Assembly (NCBI RefSeq): GCF_000428845.1
Contig: NZ_AUAS01000002.1
Location: 372,001-436,000 of the forward strand
Reading direction: 5' to 3'
DNA: 64,000 nucleotides
Source of the DNA: Dyadobacter alkalitolerans DSM 23607
GTDB taxonomy: Bacteria > Bacteroidota > Bacteroidia > Cytophagales > Spirosomataceae
The position numbers were made by a program, and so were the translations under genes. Every line of letters starts with the position of its first letter. Position 1 is the stretch's first letter. This document shows, piece after piece, positions 27,049 to 36,201 of the stretch. The notes below the pieces were generated by a model. The model made no database searches. It worked only from the letters and a program-made list of their open reading frames with translations, and was not told where the DNA came from.

Positions 27049-28290
27049 ATGAATCGTAGAGACGTTATCAAAAGCCTGACCCTTTTACCCGCGGCGGGTG
27101 ATATTTTATTAAAACAGCCGGCTGTTGCTTCACAGCATACTTCGATGCCCGATCTGCACCGGGATGCGTTTGTGATGGATGGGCATACGCATGTAATGAG
27201 CCGGGAGCTGATTCTGAAAACCGACATTGGCCAGCGTTATAAAGATGGGACGGTGGATCTTCCCCGGGCAAAAGAAGGCGGCTTGGATGCGATGTTTTTT
27301 TCGGTTTACACCCCTGAAAACTATTATCCGGGAAGGTTTGAGATCAAAAATACTTTTCGTGTCGTAAACCTTGCGCTGGACCAGATCAAAAAGAACCATG
27401 CATTGATTGAGCTCGCGCTCAATGCGTCCGACATCGAGCGTATCAATAAAAAGGGTAAAATAGCCGCATTCCTGGATCTGGAAGGTGGTTACGACCTGCA
27501 TGGTGACCTGGATTTGCTGCGCGCACTTTACAAACTGGGCCTGCGCTCCATGCAGCTGACTGCGCATAGCACTACAAATGCTTTTATTGATGCCTGCAAT
27601 GACGTGTACACCTGGGGCGGCATTAATACACATGGAAAAGCGGTGATAAAGGAAATGAACGATCTCGGCATGGTTATCAATGTGGCTCATGCATCGAATG
27701 ATGCCATTATGCAGTCGGCGGCGGCGAGTCGGCATCCGGTCATTTACAGTCACGGCGGTTTTCACAAGATCGTTGACCATCCGCGCTGCATTACAGACGA
27801 AGCTGCAAAAGCAATCGCATCAAAAGGCGGTGTTATCGGCGTGCATTTCGGCAGCCTTTTTAATAACCCAAAATACTGGGCCTGGCAAAAACCAAACAAT
27901 CCCGTCAAAGTGCAGCCGAGTCCGCAGCCTAAAATACCACGCATCCTGAGCGTCCAAAATACCACTCAAACTATTGAAGACGTCGACAAGGAATTTGCGC
28001 GTGAGTTGCCGTTCACTTTCAACGGGACCATTCCCGATGAATACTGGATGCATGTGGACCAGCTTGCCAACGTCATTGATTATGGGGTTACTTTAGTCGG
28101 CGAAGACCACATAGCACTGGGGTCCGATCTGGACGGTGGCCCCGAGCTGCCCCGGGAAATCAAAGACATCAGCGACTTCCCGCAGATTACCATGGCGATG
28201 CAAAAACTGGGCTATACCGACCAGCGGATCAAAAAGATCCTCGGCCTGAACTGGCTGCGCGTCATCCGGCAGGTGACGGAAGGGAAATAA
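27049..28290 (+). CDS. Exported M19-like membrane dipeptidase
   Basis: 413 residues from the ATG at 27049 (NRRDVIKSLTLLP, a Tat-like signal); an in-frame TTG at 27025 is less likely. The amidohydrolase/M19 fold is indicated by MDGHTHVM (first metal-ligand pair), LDLEGGYDLHGD (bridging Glu), NVAHASND (His), IYSHGGFH (His) and GSDLDGGPELPREI near the C-terminus, which is the renal-dipeptidase signature. The usual first pair is HxD; here it reads HxH, so the metal site may differ. It probably cleaves dipeptides or related amides in the periplasm. A 33-bp gap separates it from the HD gene. Confidence 0.85.
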   Translation: MNRRDVIKSLTLLPAAGDILLKQPAVASQHTSMPDLHRDAFVMDGHTHVMSRELILKTDIGQRYKDGTVDLPRAKEGGLDAMFFSVYTPENYYPGRFEIKNTFRVVNLALDQIKKNHALIELALNASDIERINKKGKIAAFLDLEGGYDLHGDLDLLRALYKLGLRSMQLTAHSTTNAFIDACNDVYTWGGINTHGKAVIKEMNDLGMVINVAHASNDAIMQSAAASRHPVIYSHGGFHKIVDHPRCITDEAAKAIASKGGVIGVHFGSLFNNPKYWAWQKPNNPVKVQPSPQPKIPRILSVQNTTQTIEDVDKEFARELPFTFNGTIPDEYWMHVDQLANVIDYGVTLVGEDHIALGSDLDGGPELPREIKDISDFPQITMAMQKLGYTDQRIKKILGLNWLRVIRQVTEGK

Positions 28291-28323
28291 GTAGACATTC
28301 AACCACTTTTTTCATATTCATAG

Positions 28324-28914
28324 ATGGAAACCAGCAGCCTGTTAAAGCAAATCGAGTTCATTAAGGAAGTGGATAAGCTCAAATACATCCTCCGCAAAAC
28401 GAAACTTTTTAATAGCGACCGGAATGAGAATGACGCCGAACACAGCTGGCACTTGTCGCTGATGGCCATTATCCTGGCCGGGCATGCCAATTCCGACATT
28501 GATCTGCTCCGGGTTGTCAAGATGCTTCTGATCCACGACATTGTCGAGATAGATGCCGGTGATACATTTATTTATGATACGCAGAAAAACCACACCAACA
28601 CCGACGAAGAAAGACTGGCTGCAAACCGGATCTTCGGGTTATTGCCGGAGGAGCAAGCGACGGAGCTGATCGCAATATGGGAAGAGTTTGAGGAAGGGCA
28701 GACCCATGAAGCAAAATTTGCACGGGCTATGGACCGCCTGGAACCTCTGCTCCAAAATACTTCTAATAACGGCGGCACCTGGGCCGAGTTCGGCGTCAGT
28801 TATGAAAAGGTGTATGCCAAAAAGCAGGTCATTCAGCAGGGTTCCGAATCAATCTGGCAGTATGCCGAGCAACTGATCAATGACAGCGTCGTAAAAGGGA
28901 TTTTGAAAAAATAG
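28324..28914 (+). CDS. HD-domain phosphohydrolase (YfbR/HDDC2-like)
   Basis: 196 residues. The metal-binding HD residues are His40 in NDAEHSWH, His71-Asp72 in LIHDIVEI and Asp137 in RAMDRLEP. This spacing matches the YfbR 5'-deoxynucleotidase/HDDC2 family, which removes phosphate from (deoxy)nucleoside 5'-monophosphates in the cytoplasm. The KNHTNTDEERLAANRIF segment is also typical of the HDDC2 branch. It follows the dipeptidase by 33 bp and may be read with it, though the functions are not obviously linked. Confidence 0.87.
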   Translation: METSSLLKQIEFIKEVDKLKYILRKTKLFNSDRNENDAEHSWHLSLMAIILAGHANSDIDLLRVVKMLLIHDIVEIDAGDTFIYDTQKNHTNTDEERLAANRIFGLLPEEQATELIAIWEEFEEGQTHEAKFARAMDRLEPLLQNTSNNGGTWAEFGVSYEKVYAKKQVIQQGSESIWQYAEQLINDSVVKGILKK

Positions 28915-28942
28915 GTCAATAAGCTGATCCAACCTGCTAAAC

Positions 28943-31900
28943 TCAAACATGACGACCGCGCAGCTCGTGAACATAAGTGGACGGACTGATGCCGAATTGT
29001 TTTTGGAAATCCCTCGAAAAGTTGGTGGGAATGCTGTATCCGACCATATCAGCCACTTCGTTGATCTTGTATTTATTCTCAGCGAGCAGCTCAGCGGCCC
29101 TTTTCAGCCGCGACAGGTTGATCAGCTCATTCGGCGTCATGTCCGAAATGCCTTTGATCTTGCGGTATAATGTGGGCCTGCTCATGTTCATCAGGGACGA
29201 AAGCAGGTCCACGTCCAGGTTGGTGTCCGCGATCCGTTGGCCTATAATGGTGTTTAATTGTTCCAAAAACTGCTTATCAGCCGTCGAGAATGCAATGCCC
29301 CGGATGTGGGTAAGCGGCGAGCGGGCGAAATATTCCTTGATAATGTTCCTGTTGTTGATCAGATTGGTGATCTGCGCAGCCAGATGATCCAGTGAAAACG
29401 GCTTTTCAATGTAGGCATCCGCGCCCACTTCAAGCCCCTCGATCCTGGAATTGATCGAATTTTTGGCGGTTAACAGAATGATTGGAATGTGGCTGAACTG
29501 CACATCGTTTTTAATCTTTTTACACAACTCAATGCCGTCCATAACGGGCATCATAATGTCGCTGATCACCAGTTGGACGTTCTCGTGCTGCAAAATTTCA
29601 ATGGCCTGCTGACCGTCCAGCGCGCGCATGACATGATAAGAACCGCTCAGCTCCCGGCTCAGATAACCCAGGATTTCAACATTGTCCTCCACGATCAGGA
29701 CCACAGGCCGGGCCGGATCGGCGGCTTCGTTTTGCTCGTTTGTTACCAGAAAATCACCTGATACTTCCTCACTCACCCCTTTCAGGTCCATTTCATAGTC
29801 CTGATGGATCGGCAGCGAAAGCAGGAATGTATTGGAATGCATATCCCGGTGTTTCAGTTCTAGACTGCCTTTATGGAGCTCGGCAAGCGAACGCGACAAC
29901 GGAAGACCAATGCCGGTTCCCTCCTGTTTCTGGCTCGCCTCTACCCGATAAAACGGCTCGAAAATCTTCTCTTTTTCATTATCGCCAATGACCAGGCCAT
30001 CGTTCGTGAATTCAATATGAAAAAGCAGGTCATCGCTGCTGAATGGTAACAGCCTTACCTTAACCGAGTTATCGGCATATTTTATCGCATTGTTAATCAG
30101 GTTACTGATGATCTTTTTGCAGGCTTCAATGTCGACGAAGGCATTCAGGGTGATGCGGGGAAGCTCCATATTGTAAGCCAGATTCTTCTGTTCGGCTGCT
30201 GGCCGGAACGTCGAAAAAACATCGCTCAGGAGCTCGTTAATGTCAGTTTTCGTAAAGTTCAGGCTAAAATTATTCGCCTCCGCTTTCCTGAAATCAAGCA
30301 GCTGATTGGTCAGGTCAATGAGGCGATTGGTATTTTTATTGATCATGTTCAGGTTCTCAAATGTTTCTGCACCGGCATTTTCGTCGGCCATCAACTTGTC
30401 CAGCGGCATTTTAATGAGCGTCAGCGGCGTTCTGATTTCGTGGGCAACGTTGGTAAAAAAGTCAATTTTAGCATTATAAATTTCGCGTTCTTTGCCAATT
30501 TCAATGGCTTCAATCTCACGCTTGTTCTTTTCGCCCATTGCCAGGTGATAATAGCGGAAAACCGTAATGCCGATGGCGGCCACAATGGTGCTGTACAACA
30601 TGTAAGCCCATCCCGTAGCCCACCACGGCGGCAGAATATCAATGTTCAGCCTGGTTTCCCGGTCATTCCACACCTGGTCGTTGTTCGACCCCATGATCCT
30701 TAACACATAATGACCCGGCGGGAGTTTTGAAAACGAGATTTTTTTGCTGTTGCTTAATGTAATCCACTGCGGTTCAAGCCCCTCCATTTTGTATTTATAA
30801 CGGTTCATTTCCGGGATCACATAACTGAGCGCTGCTACATCAAAACTGAGGCTCGAACGATCATAAGGCAGCTTGATCCAACCCGTATAAACCGGTGATT
30901 CGGTGAGCGGCGAATTTTTACCGCCAATATGCAGCTCCTGATTATTGGCCTGGATACCCGTAATGTACACCGGCGGCACGTACGTATTTTTATTAAATAA
31001 AGCGGGTTTAAGGCTGATCAGCCCGGCTACTGTGCCGAAAAACAGCGTTCCGTCGTCATTTTTGAAAGAAGAATTGTAGTTAAACTGTTCGCTGAGCAGC
31101 CCATTCGCCTCATTGTAATTGGTAAATTTCCCAGTCTTGACATTCAGCATCGACAAACCACGCGAAGTCGAGATCCAGAAATTGCCCATATCATCTTCCA
31201 AAACCCGGAAAACCTGATTATCGGGTAAGCCATCTTCAATGCGGTAATTTTTGAATTGCCGCGTAACAGCATTATACCGCGATAATCCATGTTCGGTGCA
31301 GAACCAGAAGTCACCATTTTTGCTTTGATAAAGGCTGTTGATGTAGTTGTCCAGCAGTCCGCCTTTTTTGCCGGCATCATACTGTATCCTTCCTTTTTTT
31401 CCTGTTTTTGGATTAAAATAAAAAATCCCGCCGCCATAACTTGCCACCCACAATGTGCCCTCTTTATCCTCGTGAATGCTCTGCACCTGCGTATTGACGA
31501 AGGTCATCGGTGCAAAATCATCGGTGCTGCGATTGTATTTAAATAGGCCCGACCACGTTCCGACAAGGATTTCATTTGCCCTCGTTTTATAAAGCGTCAC
31601 CACAAAATTGCTCCCGAAAGTGTTGGGCATGCTGGTGGTGTAATGCCGGATTACTTTATTGGTTTTCAGATCCATCACATCCAGGCCATGCTCGTAAGTG
31701 CCGATCCACAGTTCGTCGCCGTCGGCGACCAGCCCGTGCAGGTTCCGGTATGCAATGCTTCCCTGCTTGCCGTCAGGTAGAAATGATCTGAATGTTCCCG
31801 TTTGCAAATCCAGCTGGTTCAAACCCGCATCCTCAGTGCCTATCCATAGTTTTCCGTATTTGTCCTTCACCATTTCGTGGATCAGGTTTCCGCTGATGCT

Positions 31901-32914
31901 GTTGCCGGGCTGTGGGAAATATTTTTGAAAACGGTTGAATTCAGACGAGTAATAATTGACGCCGCCAAATTGCGTGCTCACCCAGATCCCACCCTCGCGG
32001 TCTTTGAAAATAGCATTGATAATGTTGTCCGTGATCGAATAAGGGTTGTATTTCTCCTTCACGATCTGCTTCATTTTATGCTTTTTCAAATCAAGAATAA
32101 AGAGCCCGGATTCTGAACCCAGCCAGTATTCGTCTTTGCCGTTCTGGAAGAATGTATGAATGTAAATGTCCTGTTTCTGGCCGGTCTGCTGCGAAATGTC
32201 GGTAATGTTGCCTGTCCTGTAATTAAAGAGCAGCAACCGCTTCATATTGCCAACCAGCAAGGTGGAGTCCGAAACGGAATGCACGCGCATGTTGGAAAAT
32301 ATCTCATTCACACGGCCGGAAAGATCGTATTTGGCAACCGTGCCCAGTTCAGGGTGATAACGCCGGATAACGCCATTGCTGAATGTTGCCCAGACTTTTC
32401 CGTCGGTTGAGACGTGTATAGCCACCGTGTTGGCCGCATCGGGAAGTGCTTTTACTTTTCGTGTTTTGGAATCGAACCGGTAAAGCTGATTATCGGAAAT
32501 GATCCAGACTCCACCGTCATGGTCGCTGCGGATCATACGCACCTCGCCGGTCGGGATTAAATTGAAGACGGAAAACTGATCCGAAACAGGATTATATATA
32601 TAAACGCCCTTGTGCGTCCCGATCCAAAGTTTCTCGTCCTGATCCTCGGAAATTGAGAAAACTGAGTTGCTGCCCAGGCTGGTGGAATCGCCTTCTTTGC
32701 TCCTGAAAATCTTAAAAGAATTCCCGTCAAAACGGTTGAGTCCGTTGCGGCTGGCAATCCAGATAAAGCCCTTTTTATCCTGAATAATATCCCCAGTGGC
32801 ATTGCCGGAAAGGCCGTCCGAAACTTTGTAGCTTTTGAAATAATACGGCGCTTCCTGACCCAGACAAGCCAGACATAAAAACACGAAGTAGAACGTAGAG
32901 AGCAGCTTTTTCAC
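28943..32914 (-). CDS. Hybrid two-component system regulator (HTCS) of the second SusCD locus
   Basis: About 1323 residues starting with GTG at 32914, the only start in place before a signal peptide (LLSTFYFVFLCLACLG). Order: two seven-bladed reg_prop propellers in the periplasm (to about 680, repeats such as GFIWIASRNGLNRFD and LWIGTEDAGLNQLD), a Y_Y_Y domain (about 690-755), one membrane helix (about 763-785), HisKA with VAHEIRTPLTLI (His near 825), HATPase_c (TNDGLVIG, GTGIGLPLS), a receiver with VISDIMMPVMDG (Asp near 1120) and an AraC-type DNA-binding domain (from about 1220). All catalytic motifs are intact. HTCSs bind a breakdown product in the periplasm and activate the neighbouring SusCD genes, here the divergent set from 33166. 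Confidence 0.95.
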   Translation of the reverse strand: MKKLLSTFYFVFLCLACLGQEAPYYFKSYKVSDGLSGNATGDIIQDKKGFIWIASRNGLNRFDGNSFKIFRSKEGDSTSLGSNSVFSISEDQDEKLWIGTHKGVYIYNPVSDQFSVFNLIPTGEVRMIRSDHDGGVWIISDNQLYRFDSKTRKVKALPDAANTVAIHVSTDGKVWATFSNGVIRRYHPELGTVAKYDLSGRVNEIFSNMRVHSVSDSTLLVGNMKRLLLFNYRTGNITDISQQTGQKQDIYIHTFFQNGKDEYWLGSESGLFILDLKKHKMKQIVKEKYNPYSITDNIINAIFKDREGGIWVSTQFGGVNYYSSEFNRFQKYFPQPGNSISGNLIHEMVKDKYGKLWIGTEDAGLNQLDLQTGTFRSFLPDGKQGSIAYRNLHGLVADGDELWIGTYEHGLDVMDLKTNKVIRHYTTSMPNTFGSNFVVTLYKTRANEILVGTWSGLFKYNRSTDDFAPMTFVNTQVQSIHEDKEGTLWVASYGGGIFYFNPKTGKKGRIQYDAGKKGGLLDNYINSLYQSKNGDFWFCTEHGLSRYNAVTRQFKNYRIEDGLPDNQVFRVLEDDMGNFWISTSRGLSMLNVKTGKFTNYNEANGLLSEQFNYNSSFKNDDGTLFFGTVAGLISLKPALFNKNTYVPPVYITGIQANNQELHIGGKNSPLTESPVYTGWIKLPYDRSSLSFDVAALSYVIPEMNRYKYKMEGLEPQWITLSNSKKISFSKLPPGHYVLRIMGSNNDQVWNDRETRLNIDILPPWWATGWAYMLYSTIVAAIGITVFRYYHLAMGEKNKREIEAIEIGKEREIYNAKIDFFTNVAHEIRTPLTLIKMPLDKLMADENAGAETFENLNMINKNTNRLIDLTNQLLDFRKAEANNFSLNFTKTDINELLSDVFSTFRPAAEQKNLAYNMELPRITLNAFVDIEACKKIISNLINNAIKYADNSVKVRLLPFSSDDLLFHIEFTNDGLVIGDNEKEKIFEPFYRVEASQKQEGTGIGLPLSRSLAELHKGSLELKHRDMHSNTFLLSLPIHQDYEMDLKGVSEEVSGDFLVTNEQNEAADPARPVVLIVEDNVEILGYLSRELSGSYHVMRALDGQQAIEILQHENVQLVISDIMMPVMDGIELCKKIKNDVQFSHIPIILLTAKNSINSRIEGLEVGADAYIEKPFSLDHLAAQITNLINNRNIIKEYFARSPLTHIRGIAFSTADKQFLEQLNTIIGQRIADTNLDVDLLSSLMNMSRPTLYRKIKGISDMTPNELINLSRLKRAAELLAENKYKINEVADMVGYSIPTNFSRDFQKQFGISPSTYVHELRGRHV

Positions 32915-33165
32915 CCAGGCATCCGTACAAAGTCAGCTTTGCTGCCGACCCTTACTTGTTGAACATTTTTATAAATATATCCCTGCAAAATCATTGGTAA
33001 TTAATATAACATCATGTTGAGACGAATTGATCTAAAATTGAGACTCACAGATCATTCCGTTAATCAGCAAAGCAGGAAATTCGCACCACTTTAAATAAGT
33101 CCAATATTTTAGTTGGATAGTAACAAGTCGGGGAGTTTCAAATTCCAATTTAACCAACAATTTTA

Positions 33166-36100
33166 ATGAAAAATAATTTGCACAAACTGGCACAGGTTGC
33201 TAAAAAGCAGGCGCTCATGCGCTGGTCTGTAAGGACCACGATGGCGATGCTTCTAGGCATTATCTGTGCCATGTCCGGTGTAGCACAAGCTCAGACCGGC
33301 ACCTCAATTTCGGGTAAAATCAGTGATAAACAAGGGGCTCTGCCCGGTGTTTCAGTGATTGAGAAAGGAACTTCCAACGGGACCACGACGGACGCCGAAG
33401 GAAAATTCAACTTGCAACTTTCGGCAGGGGCAAAAGCAATCACCGTATCAAGCGTTGGTTACCTTGCTCAGGACGTGGATGTTACCAACAAATCTACTGT
33501 GAATGTCACACTGCTGGAAGACCAGAAAACGCTGAATGAAGTGGTCGTGATCGGTTATGGTTCTTTGAACAAAAAAGAAGTTTCCAGCGCCATTACCCAC
33601 TTGTCTGACAAGGACTTGTTGCGTGTGGGCGGTAACAACCCGCTGATGTCCATCCAGGGCAAAGTGGCCGGGTTATCCATCACCAACACATCCACTGCCG
33701 ATCCGAACTCATCGCCGAGCATCCAGCTTCGCGGAGCTTCGTCCCGCAGCGCCGGTCTTGGACCTTTGTTCGTTATCAACGGCATTCCGGGTGGTAACAT
33801 CGACAACATCAACCAGAATGAGATCGAATCCATCGACGTACTGAAAGGTGGTGCGGCTTCGGCGATTTACGGAACAAGGGGAAGCAACGGGGTGATCGTG
33901 ATCACCACCAAAAAAGGCTCTTCCGAACCGCGCCTTTTCTATGATGGGTACACGACTTTTGATTACCTGACCAACCAGCTTTCGGTGCTTTCGAAAGACG
34001 ATTTCCTGGCCAACAAGCGCGGATTCGATTTTGGCGGAAACACCAACTGGCTGAAAGAAGTAAGCCGTCAGCCCTCATTCTCGCACAAGCATACATTGCA
34101 GTTTTCGGGCGGTAACGGGCAAACCAACTACTTTTCATCCGTGGATTACCGCGATGCAAACGGGATTGACCTCCGTTCCGGAAAGAGAGAATACGGTGGC
34201 CGGGTGAACATTAACCACACCACTGCCAATAACCTGCTTGCCCTGACGTTCAGCGTGGCGCCGCGTTACGCGAAAATCAGCGAAGCCGATTACAGCGCAT
34301 TCAATTATGCACTGACGCTTAATCCTACGCAGGGCGTGAGAGATTCCACAGGCAAATACAGCTACATTAACTCTGGCTTTTTTGCCAACAATCCTGTGGA
34401 ATGGGCTAAAAACGTGAAGCAAGACCGTGAGCATAAGTCGCTCGACCTGAATGGTTCTGTGAAACTGAACATTTTGGAAAACCTGAATACGATCGTGACG
34501 TTCGGAGAAGTGAGCCTGTCTCAGCGCATCATGAACTTCACGCCTTCCAACATTACGCCTGTTATTAACGGAAACGGCCGCAATACCGCCTCGCAGGGGC
34601 TGGAAGAAAAAGACCAGAAAAGCTTCGAATGGCTGGGCAATTATTATCTGGACAAAGGAAAGCATTCTGTGAAACTCCTTGCAGGTTATTCATTCCAGCA
34701 TTTTATGGAATCCGGATTTAGCGCGGGCAATGAGAAATTCCCGTCCAATGTATTGACTTACAATGGCCTGGGCACCGGGTTATGGAACCTGGAAAAAGGC
34801 GTCAATGGTGTTGGTTCATACAAAAACAGCTCCAAACTGATCGCTTTCTTCGGACGTGTGAATTATGACTTCGACCAGAAATATTACTTCTCTGCCAGCC
34901 TTCGCCGCGAGGGATCTTCGAAGTTTGGATATGACAATAAATGGGGTTATTTCCCGGCCGCATCCTTTGCATGGCGCGCCACGCAGGAAGGCTTCCTGAA
35001 AGACCTTCCCTGGCTGAATGAGCTGAAACTGCGTGCCGACTACGGCGAAACGGGTAACCAGGATTTCGGTAACTATCTGTCGCTGGATACTTACGGCGGC
35101 TATGGTTACTATCCTTACAACGGAAACTCTTACCAGGTGTGGGGACCAAGCCAGAACACCAACTATAACCTGCGCTGGGAAAAGGCGATCAACTTCAATG
35201 CGGGCGTTGACTTTGAGCTTTTCAGCAGCAAGATCACGGGTAGCCTGAATTACTATGTGCGTCAGAACAAAGATCTTTTGGGCAACTACAATGTGCCTAA
35301 CCCGCCCAACATTCAGGGACAAACCTTTGCCAACGTGGGCACGATGCGGAATAGCGGTCTGGAATTGCAATTGAGTGCAGCGGTGGTGAACAAAGCGGAT
35401 TTCAGCTATAACATCAGTGCAACGGGTGCATTCAATGACAATAAATTTGTATCATTCTCCAATGACCTGTACAAAGGACAAACTTACGTGGATGTGGTAG
35501 GCATGCCTGCGCCGGGCAGTCCGGGAACGATCCAGCGCTTGCAGGAAGATCAGCGGATCGGTAATTTCTACGCGCTCAAATCGGCGGGTGTAAATGATGC
35601 CGGTGCACTGCTGGTGTACAATAAAAACGGTGACATTATCCCTGCTAACGAGGCCAATAACGACGACAAGCAAATCGTAGGAAACGGGCTTCCTAAGTTC
35701 ACAACCGGGATTACCAACTCATTCCGCTATAAAAACTTCGATCTGACTGTGTTTCTGCGCGGGGCTTTTGGTTACAAGCTGTTCAACACGTATGCATTTT
35801 ACCTGGGCACACCAGCCGCTCAGCAAAACGTGAACCTCCTGACCTCTGCATTCGATGGTGGTAAATATTCGAAGCTGACCAGCACATCGACTTATTCTTC
35901 GCTATCCGATTATTTCCTGGAACCGGGTGGATTCCTGAAAGTGGACAACATTACGCTGAGCTATACCCAGCCTTTGAATGCCAAGTTCATTAAGTCTGCG
36001 CGCATTTATGCGACGACAAGGAACCTGGCCACATTTACCAAGTTCAAGGGCGGCGATCCTGATCTGATCCAGGTGAACGGACTTTATCCGGGTGTAGCTA

Positions 36101-36180
36101 CCAACCGCGATAATGGCGGTACGCTAAACTACTATCCTGCCACCACGCAGTTGCTGCTGGGATTACAACTTACATTTTAA
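33166..36180 (+). CDS. SusC/RagA-family TonB-dependent outer-membrane transporter
   Basis: 1004 residues. A signal peptide (MLLGIICAMSGVAQA), a CarboxypepD_reg-like domain (ISGKISDKQGALPGVSV), the LNEVVVIGYGSLNKKEV box before the plug, IQLRGASSRS and LFVINGIPGG, YGTRGSNGVIVITTKKG, and a barrel ending in LLGLQLTF. It imports a SusD-bound ligand. It is divergent from the HTCS across 251 bp that must hold both promoters, and 21 bp before SusD. Its sequence is only distantly related to the other SusC in this window. Confidence 0.95.
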   Translation: MKNNLHKLAQVAKKQALMRWSVRTTMAMLLGIICAMSGVAQAQTGTSISGKISDKQGALPGVSVIEKGTSNGTTTDAEGKFNLQLSAGAKAITVSSVGYLAQDVDVTNKSTVNVTLLEDQKTLNEVVVIGYGSLNKKEVSSAITHLSDKDLLRVGGNNPLMSIQGKVAGLSITNTSTADPNSSPSIQLRGASSRSAGLGPLFVINGIPGGNIDNINQNEIESIDVLKGGAASAIYGTRGSNGVIVITTKKGSSEPRLFYDGYTTFDYLTNQLSVLSKDDFLANKRGFDFGGNTNWLKEVSRQPSFSHKHTLQFSGGNGQTNYFSSVDYRDANGIDLRSGKREYGGRVNINHTTANNLLALTFSVAPRYAKISEADYSAFNYALTLNPTQGVRDSTGKYSYINSGFFANNPVEWAKNVKQDREHKSLDLNGSVKLNILENLNTIVTFGEVSLSQRIMNFTPSNITPVINGNGRNTASQGLEEKDQKSFEWLGNYYLDKGKHSVKLLAGYSFQHFMESGFSAGNEKFPSNVLTYNGLGTGLWNLEKGVNGVGSYKNSSKLIAFFGRVNYDFDQKYYFSASLRREGSSKFGYDNKWGYFPAASFAWRATQEGFLKDLPWLNELKLRADYGETGNQDFGNYLSLDTYGGYGYYPYNGNSYQVWGPSQNTNYNLRWEKAINFNAGVDFELFSSKITGSLNYYVRQNKDLLGNYNVPNPPNIQGQTFANVGTMRNSGLELQLSAAVVNKADFSYNISATGAFNDNKFVSFSNDLYKGQTYVDVVGMPAPGSPGTIQRLQEDQRIGNFYALKSAGVNDAGALLVYNKNGDIIPANEANNDDKQIVGNGLPKFTTGITNSFRYKNFDLTVFLRGAFGYKLFNTYAFYLGTPAAQQNVNLLTSAFDGGKYSKLTSTSTYSSLSDYFLEPGGFLKVDNITLSYTQPLNAKFIKSARIYATTRNLATFTKFKGGDPDLIQVNGLYPGVATNRDNGGTLNYYPATTQLLLGLQLTF

Positions 36181-36201
36181 TTAGCCGATTAAATTCCGAA
36201 A

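Noticed and set aside
27130..27780. 216-codon open frame on the minus strand inside the dipeptidase gene
   Set aside because: Fully within a gene with clear metal-site motifs; no recognisable domain.
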